Part shown: positions 9,371 to 17,428 of the stretch, piece by piece
Position numbering within the stretch: the first letter of the stretch is position 1
How the letters are laid out: each line of letters begins with the position of its first letter
Source: Nitrosopumilus sp. UBA526
GTDB lineage: Archaea > Thermoproteota > Nitrososphaeria > Nitrososphaerales > Nitrosopumilaceae
Direction: 5' to 3'
DNA length: 64,000 nt
Assembly (NCBI GenBank): GCA_002506665.1
Contig: DAXZ01000060.1
Location: 5,865-69,864, forward strand
Position numbers and translations under genes: made by a program
Notes under the pieces: generated by a model
Database searches by the model: none
What the model saw: the letters and a program-made list of their open reading frames with translations, nothing else
Told to the model about the DNA's origin: nothing

Positions 9371-10071
9371 AGATAATTCCGGCAATTGATCTGATGGACG
9401 GCAAGGTTGTCAGACTGTACCAGGGGGATCCTGACCAAAAAACAGTATATGGTGAGAATCCTGTGGAGACTGCAATAAATTTCGAGTCTGCAGGCGCCGA
9501 CATTCTTCACCTAGTTGACTTGGATGCCACACTTGGCAGAGGCTCAAACCATGACATCATTGAAAAAATACTCGGGTCTGTGAGCGTCCCAGTTCAGGTT
9601 GCCGGCGGGCTGCGCAGCAGATCATCTGTTCTCAAAGCCGCAGGACTAGCGCAACGACTAGTGCTTGGTACACTTGCATTTGAGGACAAGTCACTGCTAA
9701 AGTCACTGCTATCTGAGCTGGGGCCTGACAGAATAGTGATCTCAGTTGATCACAGAGACGGCAATATTATGATTCATGGCTGGCAGAAGGACACTGGAAT
9801 ACAGCTAGTGCCTGCAATCGTCGAGTTTCTCAACATGGGCTTTACAGAATTTCTGCTTACAAATATCAGTCGTGATGGCACCATGGAGGGGCCTGACCTG
9901 GGGTTCTTGCAGCAGGCATGTGCTTTGCAAGGCGCAAACATCATTGCAAGCGGGGGGATCTCTGGTATTGCAGACGTGATATCTGTAAAAGAGCAAGACG
10001 CATTTGGTGTAATTCTTGGACGGGCATTATATGAGAAAAAGATCTCAATTGAGGAGGCAAAAAAACTATGA
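9367..10071 (+). CDS. hisA: ProFAR isomerase (HisA)
   Basis: HisA is a (beta-alpha)8 barrel that performs the Amadori rearrangement of ProFAR to PRFAR. The sequence begins MKIIPAIDLMDGKVVRLYQG, with the catalytic Asp near residue 8 and the second in the SRDGTMEGPD segment near 170, plus the phosphate-binding GG motifs (VAGGLR, ASGGISG). I chose ATG 9367, which gives the ATGA overlap with hisH; an upstream TTG (9358) is less likely. Length 234 is typical. Confidence 0.94.
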   Translation: MKIIPAIDLMDGKVVRLYQGDPDQKTVYGENPVETAINFESAGADILHLVDLDATLGRGSNHDIIEKILGSVSVPVQVAGGLRSRSSVLKAAGLAQRLVLGTLAFEDKSLLKSLLSELGPDRIVISVDHRDGNIMIHGWQKDTGIQLVPAIVEFLNMGFTEFLLTNISRDGTMEGPDLGFLQQACALQGANIIASGGISGIADVISVKEQDAFGVILGRALYEKKISIEEAKKL

Positions 10072-10871
10072 CACTTACCAAGAGAATTATTCCATGTCTT
10101 GATGTCAAAGACGGCCGAGTAGTCAAAGGCCTGAACTTTGAGTCAATCCGGGATGCCGGTGACCCAGTCAAACTAGCGGCAAAGTACAGCAACGAAGGCG
10201 CCGATGAACTTGTCTTTTTAGATATTACGGCATCTGGTGAGCAGAGAAAGATAATCAAAGAACTGGTAAACAAAGTCGCATCTGTAATTGATATTCCATT
10301 TACCGTGGGCGGCGGAGTAAATTCATTAGAGGATGCAAGAAACATCCTGCTTAACGGGGCAGACAAGGTTGGAATCAATACCGGTGCAGTAAAGAATCCT
10401 GCAATAATTACAGACCTGATGAAACTGTTTGGACGGCAGTGTATTGTAGTAGCTATTGATGCAAAAAGAAACTATACCATAGATGACACAAAAAATATCT
10501 TTACCGAAGATGATAGACAGTTCTGGTTTGAGGTCTTTGTATATGGCGGACGAGAAAAGACCGGAATTGATGTGATACAGTGGGCAAAGAACGTAGAATC
10601 TTTGGGTGCCGGCGAGATACTGCTAACTAGCATAGATAAGGATGGAACAAAGGACGGATATGACACACTGCTTACTAGAAACGTAGTGGACTCTGTCTCC
10701 ATTCCAGTAATTGCGTCTGGAGGCTGTGGAAAGCCCGATGATATGGTTGATGTGTTTGCGACATCTGATGTGGACGCAGCCCTGGCAGCATCGATATTTC
10801 ACTATGGGAATTTGGGGGTAAATGGCGTAAAGTCATACCTAAAGGAGCGGGGGATTCCTGTAAGGTTATAA
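10068..10871 (+). CDS. hisF: imidazole glycerol phosphate synthase, cyclase subunit
   Basis: HisF uses HisH-derived ammonia to form IGP and AICAR. The 267-residue barrel has [15 protein letters not shown] with the catalytic Asp near residue 11, TVGGGVNS near 83, VVAIDAKRN with the second Asp near 130, and [10 protein letters not shown] near 220. It overlaps hisA by ATGA. HisI starts 27 bases downstream, the only real spacing in the operon besides the hisB upstream gap. Confidence 0.95.
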   Translation: MTLTKRIIPCLDVKDGRVVKGLNFESIRDAGDPVKLAAKYSNEGADELVFLDITASGEQRKIIKELVNKVASVIDIPFTVGGGVNSLEDARNILLNGADKVGINTGAVKNPAIITDLMKLFGRQCIVVAIDAKRNYTIDDTKNIFTEDDRQFWFEVFVYGGREKTGIDVIQWAKNVESLGAGEILLTSIDKDGTKDGYDTLLTRNVVDSVSIPVIASGGCGKPDDMVDVFATSDVDAALAASIFHYGNLGVNGVKSYLKERGIPVRL

Positions 10872-10898
10872 TACTAAATCCTGTGATATCTTTTTGGC

Positions 10899-11228
10899 AT
10901 GGAACGTACAATTGACGAGATTGACTTTGAAAAGGGCGGGGGCTTTGTGCCGGTAATAGTTCAAGACGTTAACACAAAAGATGTGCTGACACTAGCTTAT
11001 GCAAACAAGGAATCATTAGAACTTGCAAAAAAGACCAGAAATTCTTGGTTTTGGAGTCGTTCTAGAAACAAACTTTGGATGAAGGGAGAAGAGTCTGGCA
11101 ATACCCAAAAGATCAAAGAGATCCTAGTAGACTGTGATCTTGATGCGATAATCTATCTTGTCGAACCATCAGGGCCTGCATGCCATATGGGAGAACGTGT
11201 CTGTTTTCACAATGATATAAAGTCCTAG
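10899..11228 (+). CDS. hisI: phosphoribosyl-AMP cyclohydrolase, monofunctional
   Basis: HisI opens the purine ring of PR-AMP. The 109 residues contain the WFWSRSRNKLW and GEESGNTQ motifs and three zinc-site cysteines (VDCDLD, then CHMGERVC). There is no HisE (PR-ATP pyrophosphohydrolase) domain at the C-terminus, and no hisE elsewhere in the window. A small TATA-like AT stretch lies in the 27-base gap (ATAATACTAAA), so it may also have its own transcript. Converges with the next gene, with a 4-base overlap. Confidence 0.93.
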   Translation: MERTIDEIDFEKGGGFVPVIVQDVNTKDVLTLAYANKESLELAKKTRNSWFWSRSRNKLWMKGEESGNTQKIKEILVDCDLDAIIYLVEPSGPACHMGERVCFHNDIKS

Positions 11229-11734
11229 CAGACAGGTGCAAAGCGTTCCTCATCACCGGGAAGTGTCTGATTTAATATATTAAATTCCAAGCTTGGATAG
11301 TCCGTACCTCTAAAGACCACAGTCCATTTGCCTAGAATATCATCTAGTGTGCACAGTCCTAGAGCCTCTATTAGTTTTATATCCGTGTAATAGTTAAACG
11401 ATTCCTTGTTGTTTCCATTAAACGGAACCGTCTGGTATACTGTATAGTGGGTATCATTTGTCTGTTTTAGAAATGCTATCTGTCCTTGCTCATCTGTCCT
11501 CAAACCATCTGTACGTATGAATATCTTCTCTCCAAGTAGATATTCCAAACGATCAAGCTGGAACGGTCCTGATGTCTGCCACACACTTGATGCTGGTTCA
11601 AAATTATTCTCCTCTTCGTTTTCCTCTAGGGTTGGAATCTCTAGCTGTTCTGTGGACTTTACTAGCTGGATACTAGTTACTGATGCTATGATGATTATAA
11701 TCACACCTGCAACTATGATGAGGCCCTTTCTCAT
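11225..11734 (-). CDS. membrane-anchored extracellular protein of unknown function
   Basis: From the second Met (11734) the protein is 169 residues: MRKG, one hydrophobic segment of about 20 residues rich in Ile and Val, a Glu-rich linker, then a domain of about 110 residues that could be beta-rich (FQLDRLEYLLGEKIFIRTDGL). It looks like a single-pass anchored outside domain. I do not recognise the family; similar architectures are common in this lineage. The product ends in VC. Converges with hisI. Confidence 0.6.
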   Translation of the reverse strand: MRKGLIIVAGVIIIIIASVTSIQLVKSTEQLEIPTLEENEEENNFEPASSVWQTSGPFQLDRLEYLLGEKIFIRTDGLRTDEQGQIAFLKQTNDTHYTVYQTVPFNGNNKESFNYYTDIKLIEALGLCTLDDILGKWTVVFRGTDYPSLEFNILNQTLPGDEERFAPVC

Positions 11735-11778
11735 GCTGGGAGCAATACACAAAATCTCTAAAAACGTTTACTTTTGTT

Positions 11779-12144
11779 CTAGCTTGAGGCGCAGAGATAT
11801 TTACCTGAATCCTCAGTATTTTGCCATCTGTCTAGTTCTGTGTAGACATTTTTTCTACGGTCTATTGCATGAATCATCACATGATTTGCAGGCTCGTCTA
11901 GCTTGTAGACTATTCTGAACTTTTGATCATTTGATCGGAGGGATCTCATTCCATTAAGATTTGCTGTGAGCACCTTTCCCATCGTGGGAGTATTCTTTAA
12001 CTGCTCTATCAGGCCTTCAAGCATCTTTCTGACCTTTTGGTTTCTCTTTGTAATTTTATACAGGCCCTTTCTACCAAAGTCAGTGATACTTACTGAAAAG
12101 GTACCTTGGTTTTTGCCTTTGTTTTGTTTTCCTTTTTCATGCAT
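11779..12144 (-). CDS. RelE/ParE-like toxin-fold protein
   Basis: The 121-residue basic protein resembles the RelE fold: FSVSITDFGRKGLYKI strand-helix, then NGMRSLRSNDQKFRIVYKLDE, and a final VMIHAIDRRKNVYTELDRW, typical of mRNA interferases or their relatives. I chose ATG 12144, since an AT-rich TATA box (TATAATATTTAA) lies 25 nt upstream of it; a start at 12183 would put the box inside the gene. No ordinary antitoxin is adjacent. The divergent neighbour is a CARF-winged-helix regulator. Activity is inferred from fold similarity only. Confidence 0.65.
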   Translation of the reverse strand: MHEKGKQNKGKNQGTFSVSITDFGRKGLYKITKRNQKVRKMLEGLIEQLKNTPTMGKVLTANLNGMRSLRSNDQKFRIVYKLDEPANHVMIHAIDRRKNVYTELDRWQNTEDSGKYLCASS

Positions 12145-12162
12145 GCTTTCTACGGTTATTGT

Positions 12163-12215
12163 ATAATATTTAATCCCGTTCACCTAAACAAAGTTAATAA
12201 GTTAACATCATTAAC
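12163..12215. promoter_or_regulatory. overlapping divergent promoters with repeated TTAAC operator-like sites
   Basis: The minus TATA box (about 12163-12174) serves the RelE-like gene at 25 nt, and a plus TTAATAA (12194-12200) serves the CARF gene at about 27 nt. Around and after the plus box lie GTTAAT (12193), palindromic GTTAAC (12201) and ATTAAC (12210), a spaced TTAA series that could bind a dimeric regulator. A pair of GTTAAC sites 14 nt apart also occurs at 17647 and 17661. Confidence 0.5.
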
Positions 12216-12225
12216 AAAATTAGCA

Positions 12226-12984
12226 ATGGCAAAGAACCTGAGAATACACATAGCACCGGTGGGTTTTGAGTTTAAACGAGTTACAGAACCTCTCGTTGAT
12301 ATGCAAGCAGACAAGGTGTATCTAATTAGATGGGGGCAAGACATTGACCAGGCTACCAAATTTTTAACTGCGATCAAAAAAGAGTTGGGAACAAATCACA
12401 AACACATCCAAATCAACGAAGTCACCCTAGATCTCTGGGATCTCTATGAATGCATTGAAAAATTTCGAGAGATCATATATGACGAAAAAGGAAACCACAT
12501 CTACATTAATGTCTCAACAGGTACAAAGATTACTGTTATCGCTGGAATGTTATCGTGCATGTTGTGGGATGCAGAACCATATTATGTCCGTGTAAACTAT
12601 CACGATACAAAAATCAAGACTGTACATTCTGAAGATGTAGAAAAACCAAAATCATTACCAGTCCATAAAATAACAAAACCAAAACCAGAATTTATCAAGA
12701 TCTTGAACCTACTACAGGCTAATGACGGAAACATGAGAAAACAAATCATGATCAAAAAATTAGAAGAGATCAAAGTCCTAAGAGACAGAGACCAATCTGG
12801 TGATGACTTGACACCGTCTGCCATGCATAGCCAGTTATCTGCATTGTTGAGACCCATGGAATTAATGTGGAAGTATGTAACAGTAAAATCTAGTGGAAGA
12901 AAAAGTACAGTTAGTATGACTGAGCAGGGAAAGAGTGCATTAAAGATATTTGGTAGCCAATATGCTGATGAGGACATTGAGTGA
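12226..12984 (+). CDS. CARF-like domain, winged-helix transcription regulator (DUF6293/HFX_2341-like, Csa3-related)
   Basis: The 252-residue protein starts MAKNLRIHIAPVGFEFKRV, followed by a Rossmann-type domain with DKVYLIRW (residues about 30-37) and INVSTGTKITVIAGMLS near residue 95, the nucleotide-pocket motif of CARF domains. A linker at 140-150 leads to a C-terminal winged helix (about 150-245). CARF domains bind cyclic oligoadenylates made by type III CRISPR systems, but no CRISPR array or cas gene is present here. ATG 12226 is chosen over upstream in-frame starts because of the TATA box at about 12197. It is divergent from the RelE-like gene. Confidence 0.72.
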   Translation: MAKNLRIHIAPVGFEFKRVTEPLVDMQADKVYLIRWGQDIDQATKFLTAIKKELGTNHKHIQINEVTLDLWDLYECIEKFREIIYDEKGNHIYINVSTGTKITVIAGMLSCMLWDAEPYYVRVNYHDTKIKTVHSEDVEKPKSLPVHKITKPKPEFIKILNLLQANDGNMRKQIMIKKLEEIKVLRDRDQSGDDLTPSAMHSQLSALLRPMELMWKYVTVKSSGRKSTVSMTEQGKSALKIFGSQYADEDIE

Positions 12985-13040
12985 ATATAGTTTAATTTGA
13001 AATTTCATATGCAAACCGCCTTTTCATATGCCAAACAAAG

Positions 13041-13047
13041 TTTATAC
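13041..13047 (+). promoter_or_regulatory. TATA box of the riboflavin synthase gene
   Basis: TTTATAC lies about 26 nt before the TTG start at 13071, fitting a leaderless message and supporting this unusual start codon. Confidence 0.55.
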
Positions 13048-13070
13048 ACATACACGATAAATCTCGGGTA

Positions 13071-13661
13071 TTGTTTACTGGAATAATCCTGGGAACCGGA
13101 ACAGTGGAGAAGATCTCAGAGGACACCAAAAATCACTGTGCAATCAAAATGTCAGTAAATCTGGGAAGACACGCAAAGGGACTAAAGATTGGGCAGAGTG
13201 TGGCACTAAACGGAGTCTGCCTTACTGCTACAAAACTCTCAAAGTCTGTCTGTGTCTTTGAGATGATCGAGGAGACTGCCAAAAAGACAGATCTTGGAAA
13301 TCTAAGCAAAGGGCAAATAGTAAACATAGAACGTAGCCTCAAAGCCGGAGATAGACTAGAGGGACACTTTGTTCTAGGTCACGTAGATGGCGTAGGAACA
13401 ATCAAAAAAATTCTAAAAAAACCAAAAGAGATCAGAGTATGGTTTGAGGTTCCAAAAAAACTATCAAGATTTGTTGTAGCAAAGGGCTCAATTGCAGTAG
13501 ATGGTGTCAGTCTGACCATAGTTGACATCAAGGGCTCTCGTGCATCAGTATCGCTTATTCCTCACACGGTTAGCAACACAAACTTTGATACCAAAAAGAC
13601 AGGCGACAAGGTTAATATTGAAACTGATATTCTTGGGAAATATATCTTAAAGCATGACTAG
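13071..13661 (+). CDS. ribE: riboflavin synthase, bacterial/eukaryal lumazine-binding type
   Basis: The enzyme dismutates two 6,7-dimethyl-8-ribityllumazines into riboflavin. The 196 residues form two lumazine-binding repeats: MFTGIILGTGTVE at the N-terminus, LNGVCLTATKL near 43, and in the second half LEGHFVLGHVDGVG near 97 and AVDGVSLTIVDI near 143. This is the trimeric bacterial type, not the pentameric archaeal RibC related to lumazine synthase. Start TTG. It heads the riboflavin gene group but is separated by 73 bases and a new promoter from ribB. Confidence 0.93.
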   Translation: MFTGIILGTGTVEKISEDTKNHCAIKMSVNLGRHAKGLKIGQSVALNGVCLTATKLSKSVCVFEMIEETAKKTDLGNLSKGQIVNIERSLKAGDRLEGHFVLGHVDGVGTIKKILKKPKEIRVWFEVPKKLSRFVVAKGSIAVDGVSLTIVDIKGSRASVSLIPHTVSNTNFDTKKTGDKVNIETDILGKYILKHD

Positions 13662-13703
13662 TTATCTACAAATTTAGTGGTAATTACTAATTTTTGAGTA
13701 AGC

Positions 13704-13710
13704 TTTATAA
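13704..13710 (+). promoter_or_regulatory. TATA box of the ribB-ribH-arfA operon
   Basis: TTTATAA is centred 28 nt before the TTG start of ribB at 13735. No FMN-riboswitch-like fold fits in the 73-base gap. Confidence 0.55.
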
Positions 13711-13734
13711 TCCGATTTAAAAAGTCTCATCCTA

Positions 13735-14400
13735 TTGTCACTTGAATCGGCGCTAGAATCTCTAAGACGCGGGGAATTTGTTTTGTTATCTGACTCTGAA
13801 ACCCGGGAAAATGAGATCGATATGGTAGTAGCTGCCGAGTTTGTTACACCTGAACACGTTGCCCGAATGCGCCAACATGCAGGAGGACTGTTGTGCATTG
13901 CAATTGAGAACAGCTTTGCCGCTTCGCTGAACTTGAGATACATGCACGAGATTCTCTCAGAGTCTCCGATACCCAACAAAGAGATGATAATGGGTCTAGC
14001 ACCTTATGGCGATCATCCGACATTTTCATTGTCTGTAAACCACTATCAAACATATACGGGAATCACAGACCGTGACCGTTCTCTTACAATTAACGAGATG
14101 GCAAAGATTTATCGTGCAGAAAACAGCCAGAAAAAATTTGTGTCTTCCTTCAAGACCCCGGGTCACATCCCACTACTGATTGCATCACAAGGATTGCTAG
14201 CTGCACGTCAGGGGCATACGGAGATGTCTGTCTATCTAGCACAGCTTGCAGGTCTAATACCTGTGACTGCACTATGTGAGATGATGGATGCTGAGACCTA
14301 TGCCGCACTGTCTGTTGAAAAAGCAGAAAAATTTGCAAGGCACAATGGGATTCCACTCATTGATGGTGGAGAGCTCCTAGAATACGCAAAGGTGAACTAG
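13735..14400 (+). CDS. ribB: 3,4-dihydroxy-2-butanone 4-phosphate synthase
   Basis: RibB makes the four-carbon precursor of riboflavin from ribulose 5-phosphate. The 221 residues have the metal-site RENEIDMVVAAE near residue 24, HAGGLLCIA near 49, TDRDRSLTI near 108, and TPGHIPLL and RQGHTEMSVYLAQLAG in the second half. It is monofunctional, with no RibA domain. Start TTG. The stop is 2 bases before the ribH start. Confidence 0.94.
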   Translation: MSLESALESLRRGEFVLLSDSETRENEIDMVVAAEFVTPEHVARMRQHAGGLLCIAIENSFAASLNLRYMHEILSESPIPNKEMIMGLAPYGDHPTFSLSVNHYQTYTGITDRDRSLTINEMAKIYRAENSQKKFVSSFKTPGHIPLLIASQGLLAARQGHTEMSVYLAQLAGLIPVTALCEMMDAETYAALSVEKAEKFARHNGIPLIDGGELLEYAKVN

Positions 14401-14402
14401 TC

Positions 14403-14819
14403 TTGAATATCGCAATAGTTGTATCAGAGTTTAATGAGGAGGTGACATCAAGAATGCTTGCAGTCGCAAAAGAAAAGGCACATCTGATGAAACTCAAAGT
14501 CTCTCATACCTGTATGGTTCCTGGTGCATATGACATGCCTATCATCGTAGATTCGCTGTTAAACAGACCAGACATTGATGCCGTAGTCACTCTGGGGGCT
14601 GTAATAAAGGGACAGACAAAACATGATGAGGTTATCCTTCATTCGACTGCGCGGGCCTTGACAGACCTGTCACTCAAATATCACAAACCAGTATCTCTGG
14701 GAATCTCAGGTCCTGGAATGCAAAAGAGACATGCCTATGCTAGGATAAGGCCTGTAGCCGAACGTGCCGTAGAAGCTGTTGCAAAGATCTCCGATGAACT
14801 ACAAAGGATTCAAAGATGA
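14403..14819 (+). CDS. ribH: 6,7-dimethyl-8-ribityllumazine synthase
   Basis: RibH condenses the RibB product with the ribitylaminouracil. The 138 residues have SEFNEEVTSRML, VPGAYDMP near residue 39 and LGAVIKGQTKHDEVI near 60, the latter with the catalytic His. Start TTG. The stop overlaps the next ATG by 4 bases (ATGA), consistent with coupling. Confidence 0.94.
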   Translation: MNIAIVVSEFNEEVTSRMLAVAKEKAHLMKLKVSHTCMVPGAYDMPIIVDSLLNRPDIDAVVTLGAVIKGQTKHDEVILHSTARALTDLSLKYHKPVSLGISGPGMQKRHAYARIRPVAERAVEAVAKISDELQRIQR

Positions 14820-15568
14820 TTCAGCTAAGCATATTAAAAATTGCCAAATATGGCTCATGGACTCTGACTCTGGGAAGTGACAGAGAGCACAAACTGCAGA
14901 TGCTTCAGGCCTCTCTTTACAAGGAGGTGCAAAAGCTGTTCTCTGAGAGGAACTGTCTGGTATTTCTGAACAGATCTGACGAGTTTTTTGTAATATCAAA
15001 CGGGTTAGATCTCAAAGACCATATCAGCATACAACAGACACTTGAGGGGATATTTGATATACGAATTACAATATCTATTGGTTATGGAATCTCGCCGTTT
15101 GCGGCAAACCTAAAGGCACATGAGGGAATCCAAGACCGAATCGTTCTAGACTCTGAGCACAACATCTTTGGATTTGTAAATGGCAGAGCTGATTCAAACA
15201 TCTCAATAATGCATCTAGATGTAGATGATCTTACTTCGAGAAGAAAGACTGACTCGCCATATGAGATCTCATCTACAATCTTTGAGCTGTACTCAAAGAT
15301 GTCAAAGTTCTTTCTGGAGAGAAACTCTCTTACATTCTTTATGGGCGGGGATAACTTTATGGTTATATCAGACGATGAGGCAAAAAAATCAGTACAAGAC
15401 TTTATTGATATGATAAAAGACGATGATAAAATCTCCCTGAACTGCGGCATAGGCAATGCCTACACAGGCCGAGATGCTGCAAAACTTGCAACAAGATCTC
15501 TTGATACCATACGTAAACTCCGAGACTCTGGAAAAGAAAGGCTTCAGGTTTATGAGATACAATGTTGA
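14816..15568 (+). CDS. arfA: GTP cyclohydrolase III
   Basis: GCH III hydrolyses GTP to the formamide FAPy-GMP, the first step of archaeal riboflavin and F420 deazaflavin synthesis. The 250 residues form two cyclase-like halves; MGGDNFMVIS near residue 176 corresponds to the catalytic GGDN segment, mirrored in the first half by RSDEFFVIS near 58. Position between ribH and the later riboflavin genes supports the role. Unlike bacterial RibA, GCH III keeps the formyl group, so a deformylase must act next. Confidence 0.92.
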   Translation: MIQLSILKIAKYGSWTLTLGSDREHKLQMLQASLYKEVQKLFSERNCLVFLNRSDEFFVISNGLDLKDHISIQQTLEGIFDIRITISIGYGISPFAANLKAHEGIQDRIVLDSEHNIFGFVNGRADSNISIMHLDVDDLTSRRKTDSPYEISSTIFELYSKMSKFFLERNSLTFFMGGDNFMVISDDEAKKSVQDFIDMIKDDDKISLNCGIGNAYTGRDAAKLATRSLDTIRKLRDSGKERLQVYEIQC

Positions 15569-16752
15569 TAAAAAATATCAGCATACTCTCAGGCCATGAC
15601 CTAGACTTTGTTCCAAGTACTGACATTAGAATTCAGGGCAATAAATTTAAAAAAATCCAACCAAACATCAAGCAAAATACAACCGAAGAGTCCCTTGACT
15701 GTCAGGGACTATTAATGATACCTGGCCTCATAAACGCACATACACATATTGGTGATTCCGTTGGAAAAGACATCTCTCTAAATGATACGGTAGATGAAAA
15801 GATTCATCCCGTGTCTGGAGCAAAATCAAAGATTCTGCAGAACACATCTGACGATACTATAATAGACTTTATGAAAAGCACATGTCGCTCGATGGTTCGC
15901 AAGGGGATTACCACCTTTGTTGATTTTAGGGAAGGCGGGCTAGATGGGGTACTATTGCTAAAAAAGGCCATGTCTGGCATCTCACTGCGTTCAGTAATTT
16001 TGGGGCGCACAGAGTTCTATCAGGACACAAAAGCGATAAGGGCAAACACCTCTTTTCCTAGCACAAAGTCTGCTGAACTGCTTGGATTATTACAAAAATG
16101 TGACGGTATTGGCATTAGTGGAGCAAATGAGAACAGTACATCGGTACTGAAATATTATTCCAAGACATCCAAACTTCGGGCAATCCATTGTGCAGAGACC
16201 AAACAGAGCGTTGCTAGATCCAAAAAAATCACCAAAATATCAGAAACTGCCAGAGCCCTGATACTAAAACCTGACTTTCTAGTCCACATGACTCATGCCT
16301 CAGAGACTGATCTTCGGCTGGCATCAAGAAAAACAAGGGGCATTGTAATCTGTCCTAGGGCCAACTCTGCACTTGCCGAAGGGATTCCCAACATCAAACT
16401 AATGCTAAAGTCTGGCTGCACCCTTGCCTTGGGTACGGACAACATAATGATAAACTCGCCTGATATGTGGAGAGAGATGGATTTTATCTGGAAGGCAACC
16501 ATGGGAACATACAAGAAAAGAATAGATGCAAAAGAGATTCTCAAGATGGCCACAGTAAATGGCGGCAAAGTTCTAGACAAAAACATTGGAACTATAGCGT
16601 CTGGCAAAATTGCTGACTGTATATTTCTAGACAAACATGCATTAGATATAGAACCGATGCACAACCCACATGCATCTATAGTTCATAGAGCATCTGAATC
16701 TGCAATCAAAGCCGTAATGATGGGAGGAGATATTGTACATGGCAATATATGA
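15562..16752 (+). CDS. metal-dependent amidohydrolase (cytosine/guanine deaminase-like) in the riboflavin operon
   Basis: The 396-residue protein belongs to the amidohydrolase TIM-barrel superfamily: INAHTHIGDS near residue 57 (HxH metal site), HCAET near 212, HMTHASETD near 243 and ALGTDNIMINSPD near 290 with the catalytic Asp. It overlaps arfA by 7 bases and the reductase gene by 14. The archaeal pathway needs a deformylase after GCH III and a deaminase after the reductase; the usual ArfB (creatininase family) is not seen here. This enzyme could fill either role. That assignment is an inference from the operon. Confidence 0.8.
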   Translation: MLIKNISILSGHDLDFVPSTDIRIQGNKFKKIQPNIKQNTTEESLDCQGLLMIPGLINAHTHIGDSVGKDISLNDTVDEKIHPVSGAKSKILQNTSDDTIIDFMKSTCRSMVRKGITTFVDFREGGLDGVLLLKKAMSGISLRSVILGRTEFYQDTKAIRANTSFPSTKSAELLGLLQKCDGIGISGANENSTSVLKYYSKTSKLRAIHCAETKQSVARSKKITKISETARALILKPDFLVHMTHASETDLRLASRKTRGIVICPRANSALAEGIPNIKLMLKSGCTLALGTDNIMINSPDMWREMDFIWKATMGTYKKRIDAKEILKMATVNGGKVLDKNIGTIASGKIADCIFLDKHALDIEPMHNPHASIVHRASESAIKAVMMGGDIVHGNI

Positions 16753-17395
16753 CACACACGTAATACTAAGCGCAGCTATATCCATTGATGGAAAGATTGC
16801 CACAAGAACCAGAACTCTGAATCTCTCTTCACATGAAGACTGTATTAGACTGCACAAACTCCGAACAAAGGTAGATGGAATTCTTGTCGGAAAAAATACC
16901 GTAATCAAAGACAATCCTTTGCTAACTGTACGACACGCGCAAGGACAGAATCCTGTTAGAATAATATTGGATTCTAGAGGTGAGATATCTGCAGAATCAA
17001 AGATATTACAAACATCTAACAAAGTTCCTACAATAATTGCTGTATCAGAACAGATCACTAGTTCTCATCTAAAGAAACTTGCCAAGTTTCCTGTTGAGGT
17101 AATAATTACGGGGAAAAAATCTGTAAACATAAAATCACTGTTGAGAAGACTCTCAGAGAAAAATATAAAGACCATCCTAGTTGAAGGCGGAGGAACCACA
17201 AATTGGGAATTTATCCGGCAGGGACTCTTTGATGAACTAGTCATTACCGTCTCGCCTTTTCTAATCGGAGGTGACGACTCTGTCTCCCTTGTCCAAGGGG
17301 GCGGGTTTGCCAAGATCACAAAATCTCCTAATCTGCGTCTCAAATCAATCAAAAGGCTCAAAAATCATCTAGTTTTGAACTATCTCAAAGTGTAA
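16739..17395 (+). CDS. arfC: 2,5-diamino-6-ribosylaminopyrimidinone 5'-phosphate reductase
   Basis: This RibD C-terminal-like reductase converts the ribosyl side chain to ribityl with NAD(P)H. The 218 residues have SAAISIDGKIATRT near residue 11, DGILVGKNTVIKDNPLLTVR near 45 and a glycine-rich ILVEGGGTTNWEFI near 146. No deaminase domain is fused. I chose ATG 16739; a TTG two codons upstream is also in frame. It closes the riboflavin operon; the RibB, RibH and synthase genes lie upstream. Confidence 0.9.
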   Translation: MAIYDTHVILSAAISIDGKIATRTRTLNLSSHEDCIRLHKLRTKVDGILVGKNTVIKDNPLLTVRHAQGQNPVRIILDSRGEISAESKILQTSNKVPTIIAVSEQITSSHLKKLAKFPVEVIITGKKSVNIKSLLRRLSEKNIKTILVEGGGTTNWEFIRQGLFDELVITVSPFLIGGDDSVSLVQGGGFAKITKSPNLRLKSIKRLKNHLVLNYLKV

Positions 17396-17428
17396 GTTAT
17401 TATACTTTATTCAAAGTACAATTACAAG

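Noticed and set aside
12106..12226. Longer CARF protein beginning at 12106
   Set aside because: The added residues are hydrophobic read-through of the RelE gene and promoter; TATA spacing and family N-terminus favour ATG 12226.
13662..13734. FMN riboswitch before ribB
   Set aside because: Only 73 bases with a TATA box 28 nt from the start; a leaderless message leaves no room for a riboswitch.
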